Source of the DNA: Streptococcus parasanguinis
GTDB lineage: Bacteria; Bacillota; Bacilli; Lactobacillales; Streptococcaceae
Direction: 5' to 3'
DNA: 64,000 bases
NCBI RefSeq assembly: GCF_018499505.1
Contig: NZ_JAHDAC010000004.1
Location: 62,001 to 126,000 of the forward strand
Part shown: positions 8,101 through 18,998 of the stretch, in pieces
Position numbering within the stretch: the first letter of the stretch is position 1
Layout of the letters: each line of letters begins with the position of its first letter
Program-made: the position numbers and the translations under genes
The notes under the pieces: model-generated
What the model saw: only the letters and a program-made list of their open reading frames with translations
What the model was told of the DNA's origin: nothing
The model's database searches: none

Positions 8101-8109
8101 TGATATAAT
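8101..8109 (+). promoter_or_regulatory. Extended -10 promoter of phosphatase copy 2
   Basis: TGATATAAT at 8101-8109, 27 bases before the ATG; no good -35. It gives the second paralogue, and the carboxypeptidase gene after it, a separate transcript. Confidence 0.65.
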
Positions 8110-8136
8110 GAAAGAGATACATACGGAGGTAATACA

Positions 8137-8838
8137 ATGACAAAAACCAGATTATATATTGCTCGTCATGGAAAAACCATGTTTAATACCATTGGGCGGG
8201 CACAGGGCTGGTCAGACACTCCGCTGACAGAAGCAGGAGAGCGTGGGATTCGAGAATTAGGACTTGGTCTCAAGGAAGCTGGGCTTTCTTTTGAAGAAGC
8301 TGTTTCGAGTGATTCTGGACGCACCATTCAAACCATGGGAATTATTCTTCAAGAACTTGGTCTGACAGGGAAAATCCCTTATCGTTATGACAAACGGATC
8401 CGTGAGTGGTGTTTTGGTAGCTTCGACGGTGCCTATGATGGCGATCTCTTCATGGGAGTTTTACCCCGTGTCTTTAAGGTCGATGATTTCCATCAGTTGA
8501 GCCTGATGGAGTTAGCAGAAGGGATCGTCGAAGTGGATACCACTGGTTGGGCTGAATCCTGGGGTACCTTGAGTAGTCGGATCAAAGAAGGATTTGAAGC
8601 CATCGCAAAAGAGCTAGAAGCAGCTGGCGGTGGCAATGCTATTGTGGTTAGCCATGGCATGACGATTACGACCTTGATTTATCTCATCGATCCAAAAGCG
8701 GTCGAAGAATTGGTCTTGGACAACGGAAGCGTGACGGTTTTGGCTTATGAGGATGGTGTCTTTCATATTGAAAAGATTGGAGATATGTCCTATCGTAAGG
8801 TTGGAGCAAAACTTCTAGAGGGTGGCCATGACGAATAA
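8137..8838 (+). CDS. Histidine phosphatase family protein (phosphoglycerate mutase-like), copy 2
   Basis: 233 residues. Catalytic RHGKTMFNT at residues 9-17 and a second His in VVSHGMTITTLIYL. It shares long identical runs with the preceding gene (FNTIGRAQGWSDTPLT, KRIREWCFGSFDGAY). Differences fall mainly in the C-terminal half and around the second His (SHGMT here, SHSWT in copy 1), so substrate preference may differ. GGAGG precedes the ATG. Its 3' end overlaps the start of the carboxypeptidase gene by 11 bases, so the two are translationally coupled. Confidence 0.88.
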   Translation: MTKTRLYIARHGKTMFNTIGRAQGWSDTPLTEAGERGIRELGLGLKEAGLSFEEAVSSDSGRTIQTMGIILQELGLTGKIPYRYDKRIREWCFGSFDGAYDGDLFMGVLPRVFKVDDFHQLSLMELAEGIVEVDTTGWAESWGTLSSRIKEGFEAIAKELEAAGGGNAIVVSHGMTITTLIYLIDPKAVEELVLDNGSVTVLAYEDGVFHIEKIGDMSYRKVGAKLLEGGHDE

Positions 8839-9601
8839 GTATAGACGCGCACGAAAAAAACGTAAAAAGTGGTGGCCTTACCTATTGAGTTTCTTTCTTC
8901 TTGTGGTCCTTGGATCAGGAATTGGTGCTTATTTAGCAAAACCGAGCTTGTTTTCAGGGCTTCAGTTTTGGAAGACTAAAAAAACAGCTGTAACGACTCC
9001 TTCTTCTTCTAAGAAAAAGAAAGAAAAATCAGATTTACCAGCCGTTTCGACAAAAGACTGGCAGTTGATCTTGGTCAATCGTGACAATGTGAAACCTGAG
9101 CTGAACCCACAATTAACAGATGTGGATGCTATCAAAGTGGATAGTCGGATTGTAGAACCAACTCGTCAATTCTTAGAAGCGGCTCGAAAAATTGCCCCAG
9201 AAGAAACCTTGATATCAGGCTATCGAAGTGTGGCCGAGCAAACAGAGCTTTATAATGAGCGTGTTGCGCAACTAGAAGCTAGCGGCCTTTCGCACGAAGA
9301 AGCTGAAAATCAGGTGCAGACCCAGGTACAGGTCCCTGGTGCGAGTGAACACCAGACAGGGCTTGCGATTGATATGAGTGTCGAAGCTGGTCAAAGTGAT
9401 GAGTTGGGCATGCAGCTGGCTGCCATCGCACCGCAATATGGCTTTGTGCTTCGCTACCCAGATGGCAAGAGCAACATCACGGGTGTGAATTTTGAGAATT
9501 GGCATTTCCGTTATGTTGGCGTAGAAAATGCTCAGTATATGGCCAAGCATCAGCTAGTATTGGAAGAATATATTCAACTCTTGAAAAAAGCTGGCAAATA
9601 A
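8828..9601 (+). CDS. VanY/LdcB-type D,D- or L,D-carboxypeptidase (peptidase M15B), membrane anchored
   Basis: 257 residues. A very basic N-terminus, then one membrane helix at about residues 16-36, a Ser/Lys linker, and an extracellular M15B domain. Zinc-site motifs are present: SGYRS, then SEHQTGLAIDMS (ligands His and Asp), and the final NWHFRYVG. Such enzymes trim the terminal D-Ala of peptidoglycan stem peptides; the pneumococcal LdcB/DacB homologue is an L,D-carboxypeptidase, and I cannot decide between the two activities. The start at 8828 (ATG after GAGGGTGG) is preferred over a GTG at 8822. The stop is followed by the CIRCE region, where the inverted repeat plus T-run can act as its terminator. 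Confidence 0.88.
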   Translation: MTNKYRRARKKRKKWWPYLLSFFLLVVLGSGIGAYLAKPSLFSGLQFWKTKKTAVTTPSSSKKKKEKSDLPAVSTKDWQLILVNRDNVKPELNPQLTDVDAIKVDSRIVEPTRQFLEAARKIAPEETLISGYRSVAEQTELYNERVAQLEASGLSHEEAENQVQTQVQVPGASEHQTGLAIDMSVEAGQSDELGMQLAAIAPQYGFVLRYPDGKSNITGVNFENWHFRYVGVENAQYMAKHQLVLEEYIQLLKKAGK

Positions 9602-9637
9602 GAGGAGATTCACTTCTCTAGGTCTTAAGAATGATTT

Positions 9638-9664
9638 TTAGCACTCTTGAAAAAAGAGTGCTAA
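9638..9664 (+). promoter_or_regulatory. CIRCE operator 1 (HrcA site)
   Basis: TTAGCACTC-N9-GAGTGCTAA, a perfect match to the CIRCE consensus, upstream of the -35. It is followed by TTTTTT, so the same inverted repeat can serve as terminator of the upstream carboxypeptidase gene. Confidence 0.97.
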
Positions 9665-9681
9665 TTTTTTGGATTTTTCTC

Positions 9682-9709
9682 TTGACTTTCTTTTGGATGG
9701 GTGTATAAT
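9682..9709 (+). promoter_or_regulatory. Heat-shock operon promoter (hrcA)
   Basis: TTGACT (9682-9687), 16-bp spacer, TATAAT (9704-9709). A vegetative sigma-A promoter bracketed by two CIRCE operators. Confidence 0.92.
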
Positions 9710-9720
9710 AGAATTATGGC

Positions 9721-9747
9721 TTAGCACTTAAGTGTTTAGAGTGCTAA
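9721..9747 (+). promoter_or_regulatory. CIRCE operator 2 (HrcA site, one mismatch)
   Basis: TTAGCACTT-N9-GAGTGCTAA, one mismatch in the left arm, immediately downstream of the transcription start and upstream of the hrcA ribosome binding site. Confidence 0.95.
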
Positions 9748-9769
9748 AAAATGAAAGAGAGGTGAGGTC

Positions 9770-10804
9770 ATGGTTACAGAACGTCAAAATGAGATTCTCA
9801 ATCTTGTTGTCGATATCTTTACCAAGACCCACGAACCAGTCGGTTCAAAAGCGCTACAAGATGTGATTCAATCTAGTAGTGCGACCATTCGAAACGACAT
9901 GGCTGCCCTCGAAAAACAAGGCTTACTAGAAAAGGCCCACACTTCGAGTGGCCGGATGCCTAGCCGAGCTGGTTTTCAATATTTTGTTCAAAACTCGCTT
10001 GATCTAGAGTTGATTGATGAACAGGATGTCTACCAGGTGGTGAAAGCCTTTGATTTCGAAGCCTTTAAGTTAGACGATATCTTGGATGCTACGGCCAAGT
10101 TATTAGCCCAGATGACGGATTACACCGCAGTGATTCAGGATGTTGAACCGACACGTCAGCGCTTGACTGGTTTTGAAATTGTTCCGTTATCCAATCACGA
10201 TGCCTTAGCAGTTCTGACCTTGGATGAATCAAAGCCTGTCACCGTCCAGTTTGCCATTCCAAAGAATTTCTTAACTAGTGATTTGGAAATCTTCCATCAG
10301 CTGGTTCAAGAACGTTTCATTGGAAATACAGTCTTGGATATCCACTACCGCTTGCGGACAGAGATTCCACAGATTGTACAGCGCTATTTCAAGACGACAG
10401 ACAATGTCTTGGATCTCTTTGATTACGTCTTCTCGCAACTGTTTCAAGAACTGGTCTTTGTAGAAGGAAAGGTTTCATCATTAACCTACGCCGATCTTCA
10501 GACCTATCAGTTCTTAGATAATCCCCAACACGTAGCCTTGGAGTTACGAGGGGGAATGCCAGAAGACCAAATGACCCAGATCCTGGTTGCAGAATCCCAA
10601 GAAAAGGCCTTGAAAAATGTGACAGTGATTAGCCACAAGTTCCTGGTTCCTTATCGTGGGATGGCCCTCATGCATGTGATTGGTCCCGTAGAGATGGATT
10701 ACAGGCGTGTGATTAGCCTGGTCAATGTCATCGGACGGGTCCTAGTCATGAAGTTGACGGACTACTACCGTTACCTCAACAGCAACCATTATGAAGTAAA
10801 TTAA
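9770..10804 (+). CDS. hrcA: Heat-inducible transcription repressor HrcA
   Basis: 344 residues, full length. The N-terminal winged helix ([29 protein letters not shown]) reads the CIRCE operators just upstream; the signature [27 protein letters not shown] follows. The C-terminal GAF-like and dimerisation parts include [12 protein letters not shown]. HrcA represses hrcA-grpE-dnaK and needs GroEL to fold, so misfolded protein that occupies GroEL relieves repression. First gene of the operon; grpE starts a few bases after the stop. AGAGAGGTGAGG is the ribosome binding site. Confidence 0.97.
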   Translation: MVTERQNEILNLVVDIFTKTHEPVGSKALQDVIQSSSATIRNDMAALEKQGLLEKAHTSSGRMPSRAGFQYFVQNSLDLELIDEQDVYQVVKAFDFEAFKLDDILDATAKLLAQMTDYTAVIQDVEPTRQRLTGFEIVPLSNHDALAVLTLDESKPVTVQFAIPKNFLTSDLEIFHQLVQERFIGNTVLDIHYRLRTEIPQIVQRYFKTTDNVLDLFDYVFSQLFQELVFVEGKVSSLTYADLQTYQFLDNPQHVALELRGGMPEDQMTQILVAESQEKALKNVTVISHKFLVPYRGMALMHVIGPVEMDYRRVISLVNVIGRVLVMKLTDYYRYLNSNHYEVN

Positions 10805-10828
10805 GATCAAATGAAAGGGGTGTATGCC

Positions 10829-11353
10829 TTGACAGAAGATATCAAAAAAGAAGACGTGAAAGAAGAGGAAGTTGCCCAAACAACTGAAGAAGTTGTAGAG
10901 GAGTCCAACCAACCTTCTGAGTTAGAAGAAGCACAAGCGCGTGCCGAGGAATTTGAAAACAAATACCTTCGTGCTCATGCAGAAATGCAAAACATTCAGC
11001 GCCGTGCCAATGAAGAACGTCAACAATTACAAAAATACCGTAGCCAAGATTTGGCAAAAGCGATCTTACCATCACTGGACAACCTCGAACGTGCCCTTGC
11101 CGTAGAAGGATTGACAGATGATGTGAAGAAGGGCTTGGAAATGGTCCAAGAAAGTTTGGTACATGCTCTGAAAGAAGAAGGAATCGAAGAAATTCCAGCG
11201 GACGGAGCCTTTGACCATAACTACCACATGGCCATCCAAACCTTACCTGCAGATGACGAACATCCAGCAGACACCATCGCGCAAGTCTTCCAAAAAGGCT
11301 ACAAACTCCATGACCGCATCCTACGCCCAGCCATGGTAGTGGTTTATAACTAG
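10829..11353 (+). CDS. grpE: GrpE, nucleotide exchange factor for DnaK
   Basis: About 174 residues. A disordered acidic N-terminus ([19 protein letters not shown]), a long helical coiled coil ([28 protein letters not shown]), then the C-terminal beta domain ending [15 protein letters not shown]. It releases ADP from DnaK. The frame also contains an ATG at 10811, but that codon has no ribosome binding site and overlaps AAAGGGG (10814-10820), which is well spaced for the TTG at 10829; I therefore prefer 10829. Second gene of the HrcA-controlled operon. A 243-base structured spacer separates it from dnaK. Confidence 0.93.
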   Translation: MTEDIKKEDVKEEEVAQTTEEVVEESNQPSELEEAQARAEEFENKYLRAHAEMQNIQRRANEERQQLQKYRSQDLAKAILPSLDNLERALAVEGLTDDVKKGLEMVQESLVHALKEEGIEEIPADGAFDHNYHMAIQTLPADDEHPADTIAQVFQKGYKLHDRILRPAMVVVYN

Positions 11354-11441
11354 GCTACCTTGTCCGAAACGACACTAAACTATGAAAGAAAGATTAACAT
11401 TGGTTTGGCTTGGCCAATAGTGAGCGAAGCGAACCAAAGGC

Positions 11442-13418
<1,977 letters not shown>

Positions 13419-13420
<2 letters not shown>

Positions 13421-13442
13421 AATAGTCCAGTGGACTATTTTA
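13419..13442 (+). terminator. Hairpin at the dnaK stop codon
   Basis: AAAATAGTCC, loop AGT, GGACTATTTT. It overlaps the TAA and has a short T-run, so termination may be partial. Confidence 0.7.
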
Positions 13443-13567
13443 TCCCGAGCTTGAAAATTGGAGAGCGAGGCGTTAATAATGGATAGTCACTCTTGTGATT
13501 GTCATTCTACGGCACTCACTATGGCGCCTTTCCTAAACGCCTAACTAGTAAATGATAAAAAGAAATC

Positions 13568-13595
13568 CAGAGGTTGCAACCCAGCCTCTGTTTTT
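13568..13595 (+). terminator. Terminator before the DJ-1/PfpI gene
   Basis: CAGAGG...CCTCTG stem with CAACCCAGCC in the loop region and five T. Its sequence recalls the right-end hairpin of the 176-bp element. Confidence 0.75.
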
Positions 13596-13618
13596 CGGTA
13601 AAATAGAGGATGTTGCCT

Positions 13619-14251
13619 ATGAAAAAAGTACTTTGCTTGATTTATCCTAATTTTTCTCTTTATGAGATAACTGCTTTAACGAGTACTTTAGCTCTGTCTT
13701 TTGATGTTACGATTGATTATGCCGCTTCAGATCATTCGATGGTGGTCTCTGAGGATGGCTTGCCCTGTCAACCAACGAAAACACTAGATCAAATTCGTAT
13801 AGAAGAGTATTCTTGCGTGATTTTGCCAGGAATGGTCAACATAGGACCTGCCCTACAGGATGAGAAATTGATTTCGTTCTTGAGGGACCTTGGTGAGCAA
13901 GATATCCTCATTGCAGCCATTTCTTCAGCGCCTGTTTTATTAGCGAAATCAGGTCTGTTGAAGGACACGAAATTTACAGGTGGAGTTTGGCAAAACTTCT
14001 TTGACTATTTTGAATTTCTTCCACGTGAAAATTTCCAACTCAAACTGGTTGTGCAAGATAAACAGATCATTACGGCTATCGGTTTTGCCCATCAAGAGTT
14101 TGCAAGAAGAGTGATTCTAAGTTTAGGCTTGGCAGAGAATACGGACAACTATTTTAAAGAACGAAACGACTACTCAGAAGAGGATTTGATATTTACTCTA
14201 TCGGACCAAGACTTTGATCAAGTGAAGCGAAGTATAGAAAACACCCTCTAA
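13619..14251 (+). CDS. DJ-1/PfpI family protein with Ser at the catalytic Cys position
   Basis: About 210 residues with the DJ-1/PfpI fold: an initial strand MKKVLCLIYPNF, Glu16 in the expected position, CVILPGMVNIGPAL, and the nucleophile elbow AAISSAP followed by LAKSGLL. Most members have Cys at the elbow (AAICAxP); here it is Ser102, so typical protease, glyoxalase or deglycase chemistry may be lost or altered. The start at 13619 is chosen because GAGG at 13606-13609 fits it; an ATG at 13610 abuts the site. It lies between dnaK and dnaJ, apparently as its own unit. Confidence 0.82.
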   Translation: MKKVLCLIYPNFSLYEITALTSTLALSFDVTIDYAASDHSMVVSEDGLPCQPTKTLDQIRIEEYSCVILPGMVNIGPALQDEKLISFLRDLGEQDILIAAISSAPVLLAKSGLLKDTKFTGGVWQNFFDYFEFLPRENFQLKLVVQDKQIITAIGFAHQEFARRVILSLGLAENTDNYFKERNDYSEEDLIFTLSDQDFDQVKRSIENTL

Positions 14252-14270
14252 AGATTTACATGAAAATTAT

Positions 14271-14353
14271 AGAAAGGAACAAAGAGTGTTCATAACTGAA
14301 CACGGGTTCCATAAATTCTTACTCAATATGAAAGAAAGGAACAAAGAGTGTTC
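14271..14353 (+). repeat. Direct repeat pair upstream of dnaJ
   Basis: Two copies of a 21-nt sequence (AGAAAGGAACAAAGAGTGTT + C) at 14271-14291 and 14333-14353. Each is followed by a small hairpin, GTGTTC/GAACAC in the first and GTTCGGG/CCCGAGC in the second. No coding content. Confidence 0.75.
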
Positions 14354-14380
14354 GGGGAATTGAACCCGAGCGGAAAGCTT

Positions 14381-14428
14381 GGAAATTAGATAACCCGCCT
14401 AAGAAATCAGGATTTCTTGTCGGTTTCC
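14381..14428 (+). other. Long nested hairpin in the dnaJ leader
   Basis: Nested pairing GGAAA...TTTCC, CCG...CGG and AAGAAAT (14401-14407) with ATTTCTT (14412-14418). It ends 40 bases before the dnaJ ATG. No T-run, so not a clear terminator. Confidence 0.6.
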
Positions 14429-14467
14429 TAAATTTCAGTCGCTTTCTGTTCGCTCTTAGTATCTTGT

Positions 14468-15601
14468 ATGAACAATACTGAATTTTATGACCGTTTGGGC
14501 GTTTCAAAGAATGCATCTCAAGACGAGATCAAGAAAGCCTATCGGAAATTATCTAAAAAATATCACCCAGATATCAACAAGGAGCCTGGTGCTGAGGAAA
14601 GGTACAAGGAAGTTCAAGAAGCTTATGAGACTTTGAGTGACGAGCAAAAACGGGCTGCTTATGACCAATATGGTGCTGCGGGTGCCAATGGTGGCTTCGG
14701 TGGCGGAGCAGGTGGTTTTGGTGGCTTTGATGGTGCTGGTTTTGGTGGCTTTGAAGACATCTTCTCTAGCTTCTTTGGTGGTGGTGCAAGTCGTAATCCA
14801 AATGCACCTCGTCAAGGGGATGACCTCCAATACCGCGTCAATCTCAAGTTTGAAGAAGCGATTTTTGGTGCGGAAAAAGAAGTCAAGTACCATCGGGAAG
14901 CTAGCTGTCATACCTGTCATGGTTCTGGGGCTAAGCCAGGGACTAGTCCGGTGACCTGTGGACGCTGTCATGGTTCTGGAGTCATCAATGTGGATACGCA
15001 AACCCCTCTTGGGATGATGCGCCGTCAAGTGACCTGTGATGTCTGTCATGGTCGTGGTCAAGAAATCAAAGATCCATGTACGACTTGTCGTGGAACAGGT
15101 CATGAAAAACAAGCTCATAGCGTGAACGTCAAGATTCCTGCAGGAGTTGAAACAGGTCAACAAATCCGCTTAGCTGGTCAAGGAGAAGCTGGCTTTAACG
15201 GTGGACCATACGGGGACTTGTATGTTGTTGTCAATGTTGAGCCGAGCGATCGTTTCGAACGTGATGGTTCAACCATCTATTACAAGTTAGACTTGAACTT
15301 TGTTCAAGCAGCTCTTGGAGATACGGTCCATGTGCCAACTGTTCACGGAGATGTCGATTTGGTCATTCCTGAAGGAACCCAAACCGGTAAGAAATTCCGC
15401 CTCCGTGGAAAAGGGGCTCCAAGCTTGCGTGGTGGTGCCATGGGGGATCAATATGTATCTGTCAATGTCGTCACCCCAACTGGTTTAAATGACAAGCAAA
15501 AAGAAGCCCTTCAAGCCTTTGCGGAAGCAAGTGATTTGAAGGTCAACCCAAAGAAAAAAGGGTTCTTTGACAAGGTCAAAGATGCTTTAGATGATTTATA
15601 A
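14468..15601 (+). CDS. dnaJ: Chaperone protein DnaJ (Hsp40)
   Basis: 377 residues. J domain at residues 3-70 with the DnaK-stimulating HPD in [11 protein letters not shown]; a Gly/Phe-rich region ([16 protein letters not shown]); four zinc-binding CxxCxGxG repeats ([32 protein letters not shown]); then the C-terminal substrate-binding domains. Delivers clients to DnaK. Start as in other streptococci ([17 protein letters not shown]). I see no Shine-Dalgarno sequence before this ATG and no CIRCE; the leader contains a nested hairpin. It is separated from dnaK by the DJ-1 gene, so its control may differ from the rest of the heat-shock operon. Confidence 0.97.
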   Translation: MNNTEFYDRLGVSKNASQDEIKKAYRKLSKKYHPDINKEPGAEERYKEVQEAYETLSDEQKRAAYDQYGAAGANGGFGGGAGGFGGFDGAGFGGFEDIFSSFFGGGASRNPNAPRQGDDLQYRVNLKFEEAIFGAEKEVKYHREASCHTCHGSGAKPGTSPVTCGRCHGSGVINVDTQTPLGMMRRQVTCDVCHGRGQEIKDPCTTCRGTGHEKQAHSVNVKIPAGVETGQQIRLAGQGEAGFNGGPYGDLYVVVNVEPSDRFERDGSTIYYKLDLNFVQAALGDTVHVPTVHGDVDLVIPEGTQTGKKFRLRGKGAPSLRGGAMGDQYVSVNVVTPTGLNDKQKEALQAFAEASDLKVNPKKKGFFDKVKDALDDL

Positions 15602-15604
15602 AAA

Positions 15605-15645
15605 TGAACGAGTTTCCTTTTGAGTAAGGAGCTCGTTTTATTTTG
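15605..15645 (+). terminator. Terminator after dnaJ
   Basis: AACGAG...CTCGTT with inner TCCTT/AAGGA, followed by a T-rich run. Confidence 0.85.
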
Positions 15646-15696
15646 GATCGAATCCAAGGACTTCCTCTCCTAATTAAAGAATAATGAGAAGCCTCA

Positions 15697-15725
15697 TTGA
15701 ATTTATTAAGATATCGTGGTAAATT
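15697..15725 (+). promoter_or_regulatory. Promoter of the hexosaminidase gene
   Basis: TTGAAT (15697-15702), 17-bp spacer, TAAATT (15720-15725) preceded by TGG as an extended -10. Confidence 0.75.
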
Positions 15726-15727
15726 TA

Positions 15728-15741
15728 AGAAAACGATTACA
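15728..15741 (+). promoter_or_regulatory. Candidate cre site (CcpA)
   Basis: AGAAAACGATTACA matches 13 of 14 positions of TGNAANCGNWNNCA and covers the predicted transcription start of the hexosaminidase gene. Catabolite repression of a glycosidase is expected; binding itself is inferred. Confidence 0.65.
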
Positions 15742-15762
15742 AAGACAATTTAGGAGGTCCTG

Positions 15763-17962
15763 ATGAAATCACATCAACCACGTTATGCGATTCGCAAGTA
15801 TGCAGTAGGAGCTGCTTCGGTGCTCATAGGATTTTTTGCTGGCGCTCAGGTTGTAGCGGCAGATACGCCAACGGCTACAGACAGTCCTGCAACGACAGTT
15901 CCAACTCAGCCAAACGAGGGTGAGGCAACGATTTCTCTTAATGAGGAAGCTTCTCAGCCAACAGTAGAAAAACCAACGGCTCCTGCCCCAATCGTCGATC
16001 AAAGTCAACCGACACTGCCTGCGGGTATCAGATCTTGACCGTTTGATTCGCGAAGAAGCAAGTTCTGTAGCAGAGTCGGATGTGGCAGCTCAACCAGCGA
16101 CAGCAGCGACGGAAACGTCTGCTAAAGCTCCTGACCAAGAAGAAAAATTAGCCAAGAAAAAGATTGTTTCGATCGATGCTGGTCGCAAGTACTTCTCACC
16201 AGACCAAATCAAGGAAATCATTGATGAAGCAAGTAAGACGGGTTATACAGACTTGCATCTTCTAGTTGGAAATGACGGCTTGCGCTTTGTTCTAGATGAC
16301 ATGTCTTTGAAAGTGGGAGATACTTCTTATTCTAGCCAAGCCGTGACGGATGCGGTTGAAAAAGGAACGAAAGCTTATTACGATGATCCGAACGGGACAG
16401 CTTTGACCCAAGCGGAAATGGATGAACTCCATGCTTATGCGACTGCTAAAGGAATCGGCTTGATTGCGGCAGTCAATAGTCCTGGACACATGGATGCTTT
16501 GTTGGTGGCCATGGAAAAATTGGGCATTGAAAATCCACAAGCCAGCTTTGATACGGTTTCAAAAACAACCATGGATTTGACCAATGAAGCAGCTGTCAAC
16601 TTTACCAAAGCATTGATTGGCAAGTACATGGACTACTTCAAAGACAAGTCTAAGATCTTTAACTATGGAACGGATGAATATGCCAATGACGCTACTAGTG
16701 CGCAAGGTTGGTACTACCTCAAGTGGTATGACCTCTATGGTAAATTCGCGGAGTATTCCAATAGTCTTGCAGCTATGGCGCGTGAAAAAGGCTTGCAGCC
16801 AATGGCCTTTAACGATGGCTTCTATTATGGAGATGAAGATGATGTTGCCTTTGACAAGGACGTCTTGATTTCATACTGGTCTAAAGGATGGTGGGGCTAT
16901 AACCTCGCATCTCCACAGTATTTGGCAGATAAGGGTTATAAATTCCTTAACACCAACGGAGACTGGTACTATGTTTTGGGAAGAACACCTGAAACGGGTG
17001 GTGGTTATATTGAAAAAGCGATTGCCAATGCAGCTGCTACTCCATTTAGACAGCTCCCAAGTACAACATATCCAGAAACATCTTTACCGATGGTCGGTAG
17101 CATGGTAGCTGTTTGGTGTGATACCCCAAGTGAAGAATACATCGAAAAAAATGTCTTTGATCTCATGGAAGCTTTTGCCAACCATAACAAGGACTATTTC
17201 AAGGCGGACTTCACTGCTCTTAGAAAAGCAGTTGCTACGGTGCCAACAGATCTAGCTATTTACACACCAGAATCTCGCGCAGCACTTGCGAAGGTCTTAG
17301 ATAGCTTGAATTGGAATGTGAGCCGTGCTCATCAAGATCAGGTGGATCAAGAAGTGGCTGCTCTGACCAAAGCCCTTGCGGGGCTCAAGCCAATCACGCA
17401 AGTAGGTAGCTTGGCTGAAAATGACGTCAAAGCCCTAGTGGAAGACAAACCAAGTCTTGACATCGTGGAGAAAGAACTTGATTTTGACCTTGTGGAACGC
17501 ACCAATCCAGATCTCGCTAAAGGAGAACGCAAAGTAATCCAGGCTGGAGTTAAAGGGCAAGGTCTTGAGTATGTAGAGGTTTCGGCGCTTGATCAAAGTC
17601 GAAAAGTAATCGCTACAGAAGTTGCCACAGAGCCAGTTGCAGAAATTGTTGAAGTCGGTACCAAAGAAGTCGTGATCCCAACAAGCCCTTCCGTAGAAGC
17701 GCCAGTGAAATCAGACTTGCTCGTAAACAAAGTGGTTCCAGATCATTCAACACCTCAAGTGATCTCGAAAGATCAACCAGTAGCACCAGTAAATACCACA
17801 ACGCCAATTCCAGCAGCTGTGGAAAAAGAGGTTCGTTCAGAAGCAGTATCTTCTAACAAGCAACTTCCAGAAACAGGAGTGGAATCTGCTCTAGGACTCG
17901 CTTTACTAGGGGCGATCTTAGGAGCAGCAGGAATGGACTTGAAAAATAAAAAAAGAGACTAA
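15763..17962 (+). pseudogene. LPETG-anchored beta-N-acetylhexosaminidase (GH20), broken by a frameshift
   Basis: Two frames make one protein of about 730 residues. The first (15763-16038) has a wall-protein signal peptide (RYAIRKYAVGAASVLIGFFAG) and ends at a TGA; the second, open across the junction to 17962, holds a GH20 domain with NSPGHMDALL and the catalytic Asp-Glu pair in NYGTDEYAND, and ends in LPETG (17864-17878), a hydrophobic helix and KNKKRD. Removing one G from the GGG at 16023-16025 joins them (LPAVSDLDRLIREEAS). GH20 enzymes such as pneumococcal StrH release GlcNAc from host glycans. Without correction the product would be a 91-residue secreted fragment. A sequencing error is possible. 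AGGAGG precedes the ATG. Confidence 0.85.
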
Positions 17963-17994
17963 GACCTAGTAGATTTGTAACAGGTCGAAGTTAG

Positions 17995-18174
17995 GAGAGT
18001 GGGACAGAAATCGGTAATTCGTTAGAATTCGATTTCGTCGTCCCACCTCCGCACAGTTGAGTAGGGCTGTAAAAGCTGATGAAATCAGCGTAGTATAGCC
18101 CACTCAACCACTGTGTCTTGCTCGACAATCCAAAAACAATTGAGAGGCTAGGACTTTTGTCCCAGCCTCTTTTT
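17995..18174 (+). repeat. Dispersed ~176-bp element, copy B (+)
   Basis: Same structure as copy A; begins GAGAGTGGGAC, ends GTCCCAGCCTCTTTTT. Differs at a few positions (GTATAGCCC and CTGTGTC in the central part). It follows the hexosaminidase gene in the same orientation and ends in a T-run. Confidence 0.92.
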
Positions 18175-18216
18175 GCGCTTGCAAAACTGTACCCGGACAG
18201 TTTGGGTTTTTCACTC

Positions 18217-18245
18217 TTGTAACCCCTTCTATATCCTGCTAAAAT
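18217..18245 (+). promoter_or_regulatory. Promoter of truA with predicted start on the ATG
   Basis: TTGTAA (18217-18222), 17-bp spacer, TAAAAT (18240-18245) preceded by TGC as an extended -10. Counting seven bases from the -10 gives +1 at 18252, the A of the truA ATG. Confidence 0.75.
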
Positions 18246-18251
18246 AAAACC

Positions 18252-18998
18252 ATGACACGATACAAAGCAACCATTTCATATGACGGGACCTTGTTTGCAG
18301 GGTTTCAACGCCAACCGCATGCCCGTAGTGTGCAAGAGGAAATCGAGAAGACCTTGACGCGCCTCAATCAAGGAACCCCTGTTACCGTTCATGGAGCGGG
18401 GCGAACGGATTCAGGTGTCCATGCTCTTGGGCAGGTGATTCATTTTGATCTCCCCCAAGCGCGGGACGAGGAGAAGCTCCGCTTTGCCCTCGATACCCAA
18501 ACCCCAGAGGATATTGATTTCATCCGAGTGGAGCAAGTAGAAGATGACTTTCACTCACGCTACAAGAAGCACAGCAAGACCTATGAATTTATCGTGGATT
18601 ATGGTCGTCCCAAGAACCCCATGATGCGCCACTATGCCACCCACTATCCTTATCCTTTGGATGTGGAAAAGATGCAAGCAGCCATCCAAAAGTTGGAGGG
18701 AACCCATGATTTCACCGGTTTCACAGCTTCAGGAACCAGCGTGGAAGATAAGGTTCGTACGATTACAGAGGCTCGCTTGGTCGAGGATGCAGAATATCAT
18801 CGCCTTGTCTTTACCTTTTCGGGCAATGGCTTTCTCTACAAGCAAATCCGCAATATGGTGGGAACTTTGTTGAAGATTGGAAATGATCGGATGCCGATCG
18901 AGCAGATCGATCTAATTTTAGAAAAGAAGGACCGCAATCTAGCAGGTCCTACAGCAGCGCCAAATGGCTTATATTTAAAGGAGATCCGTTATGAGTAA
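18252..18998 (+). CDS. truA: tRNA pseudouridine(38-40) synthase TruA
   Basis: 248 residues. The catalytic Asp is in [13 protein letters not shown] (about residues 50-62), and [19 protein letters not shown] near the C-terminus is typical. TruA isomerises uridines 38-40 in the anticodon arm of tRNAs. No ribosome binding site is seen; AAATAAAACC directly precedes the ATG and the promoter predicts a leaderless message. The downstream kinase gene overlaps by 8 bases, so truA heads a four-gene operon (truA, kinase, ECF S component, UPF0340). Confidence 0.95.
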   Translation: MTRYKATISYDGTLFAGFQRQPHARSVQEEIEKTLTRLNQGTPVTVHGAGRTDSGVHALGQVIHFDLPQARDEEKLRFALDTQTPEDIDFIRVEQVEDDFHSRYKKHSKTYEFIVDYGRPKNPMMRHYATHYPYPLDVEKMQAAIQKLEGTHDFTGFTASGTSVEDKVRTITEARLVEDAEYHRLVFTFSGNGFLYKQIRNMVGTLLKIGNDRMPIEQIDLILEKKDRNLAGPTAAPNGLYLKEIRYE

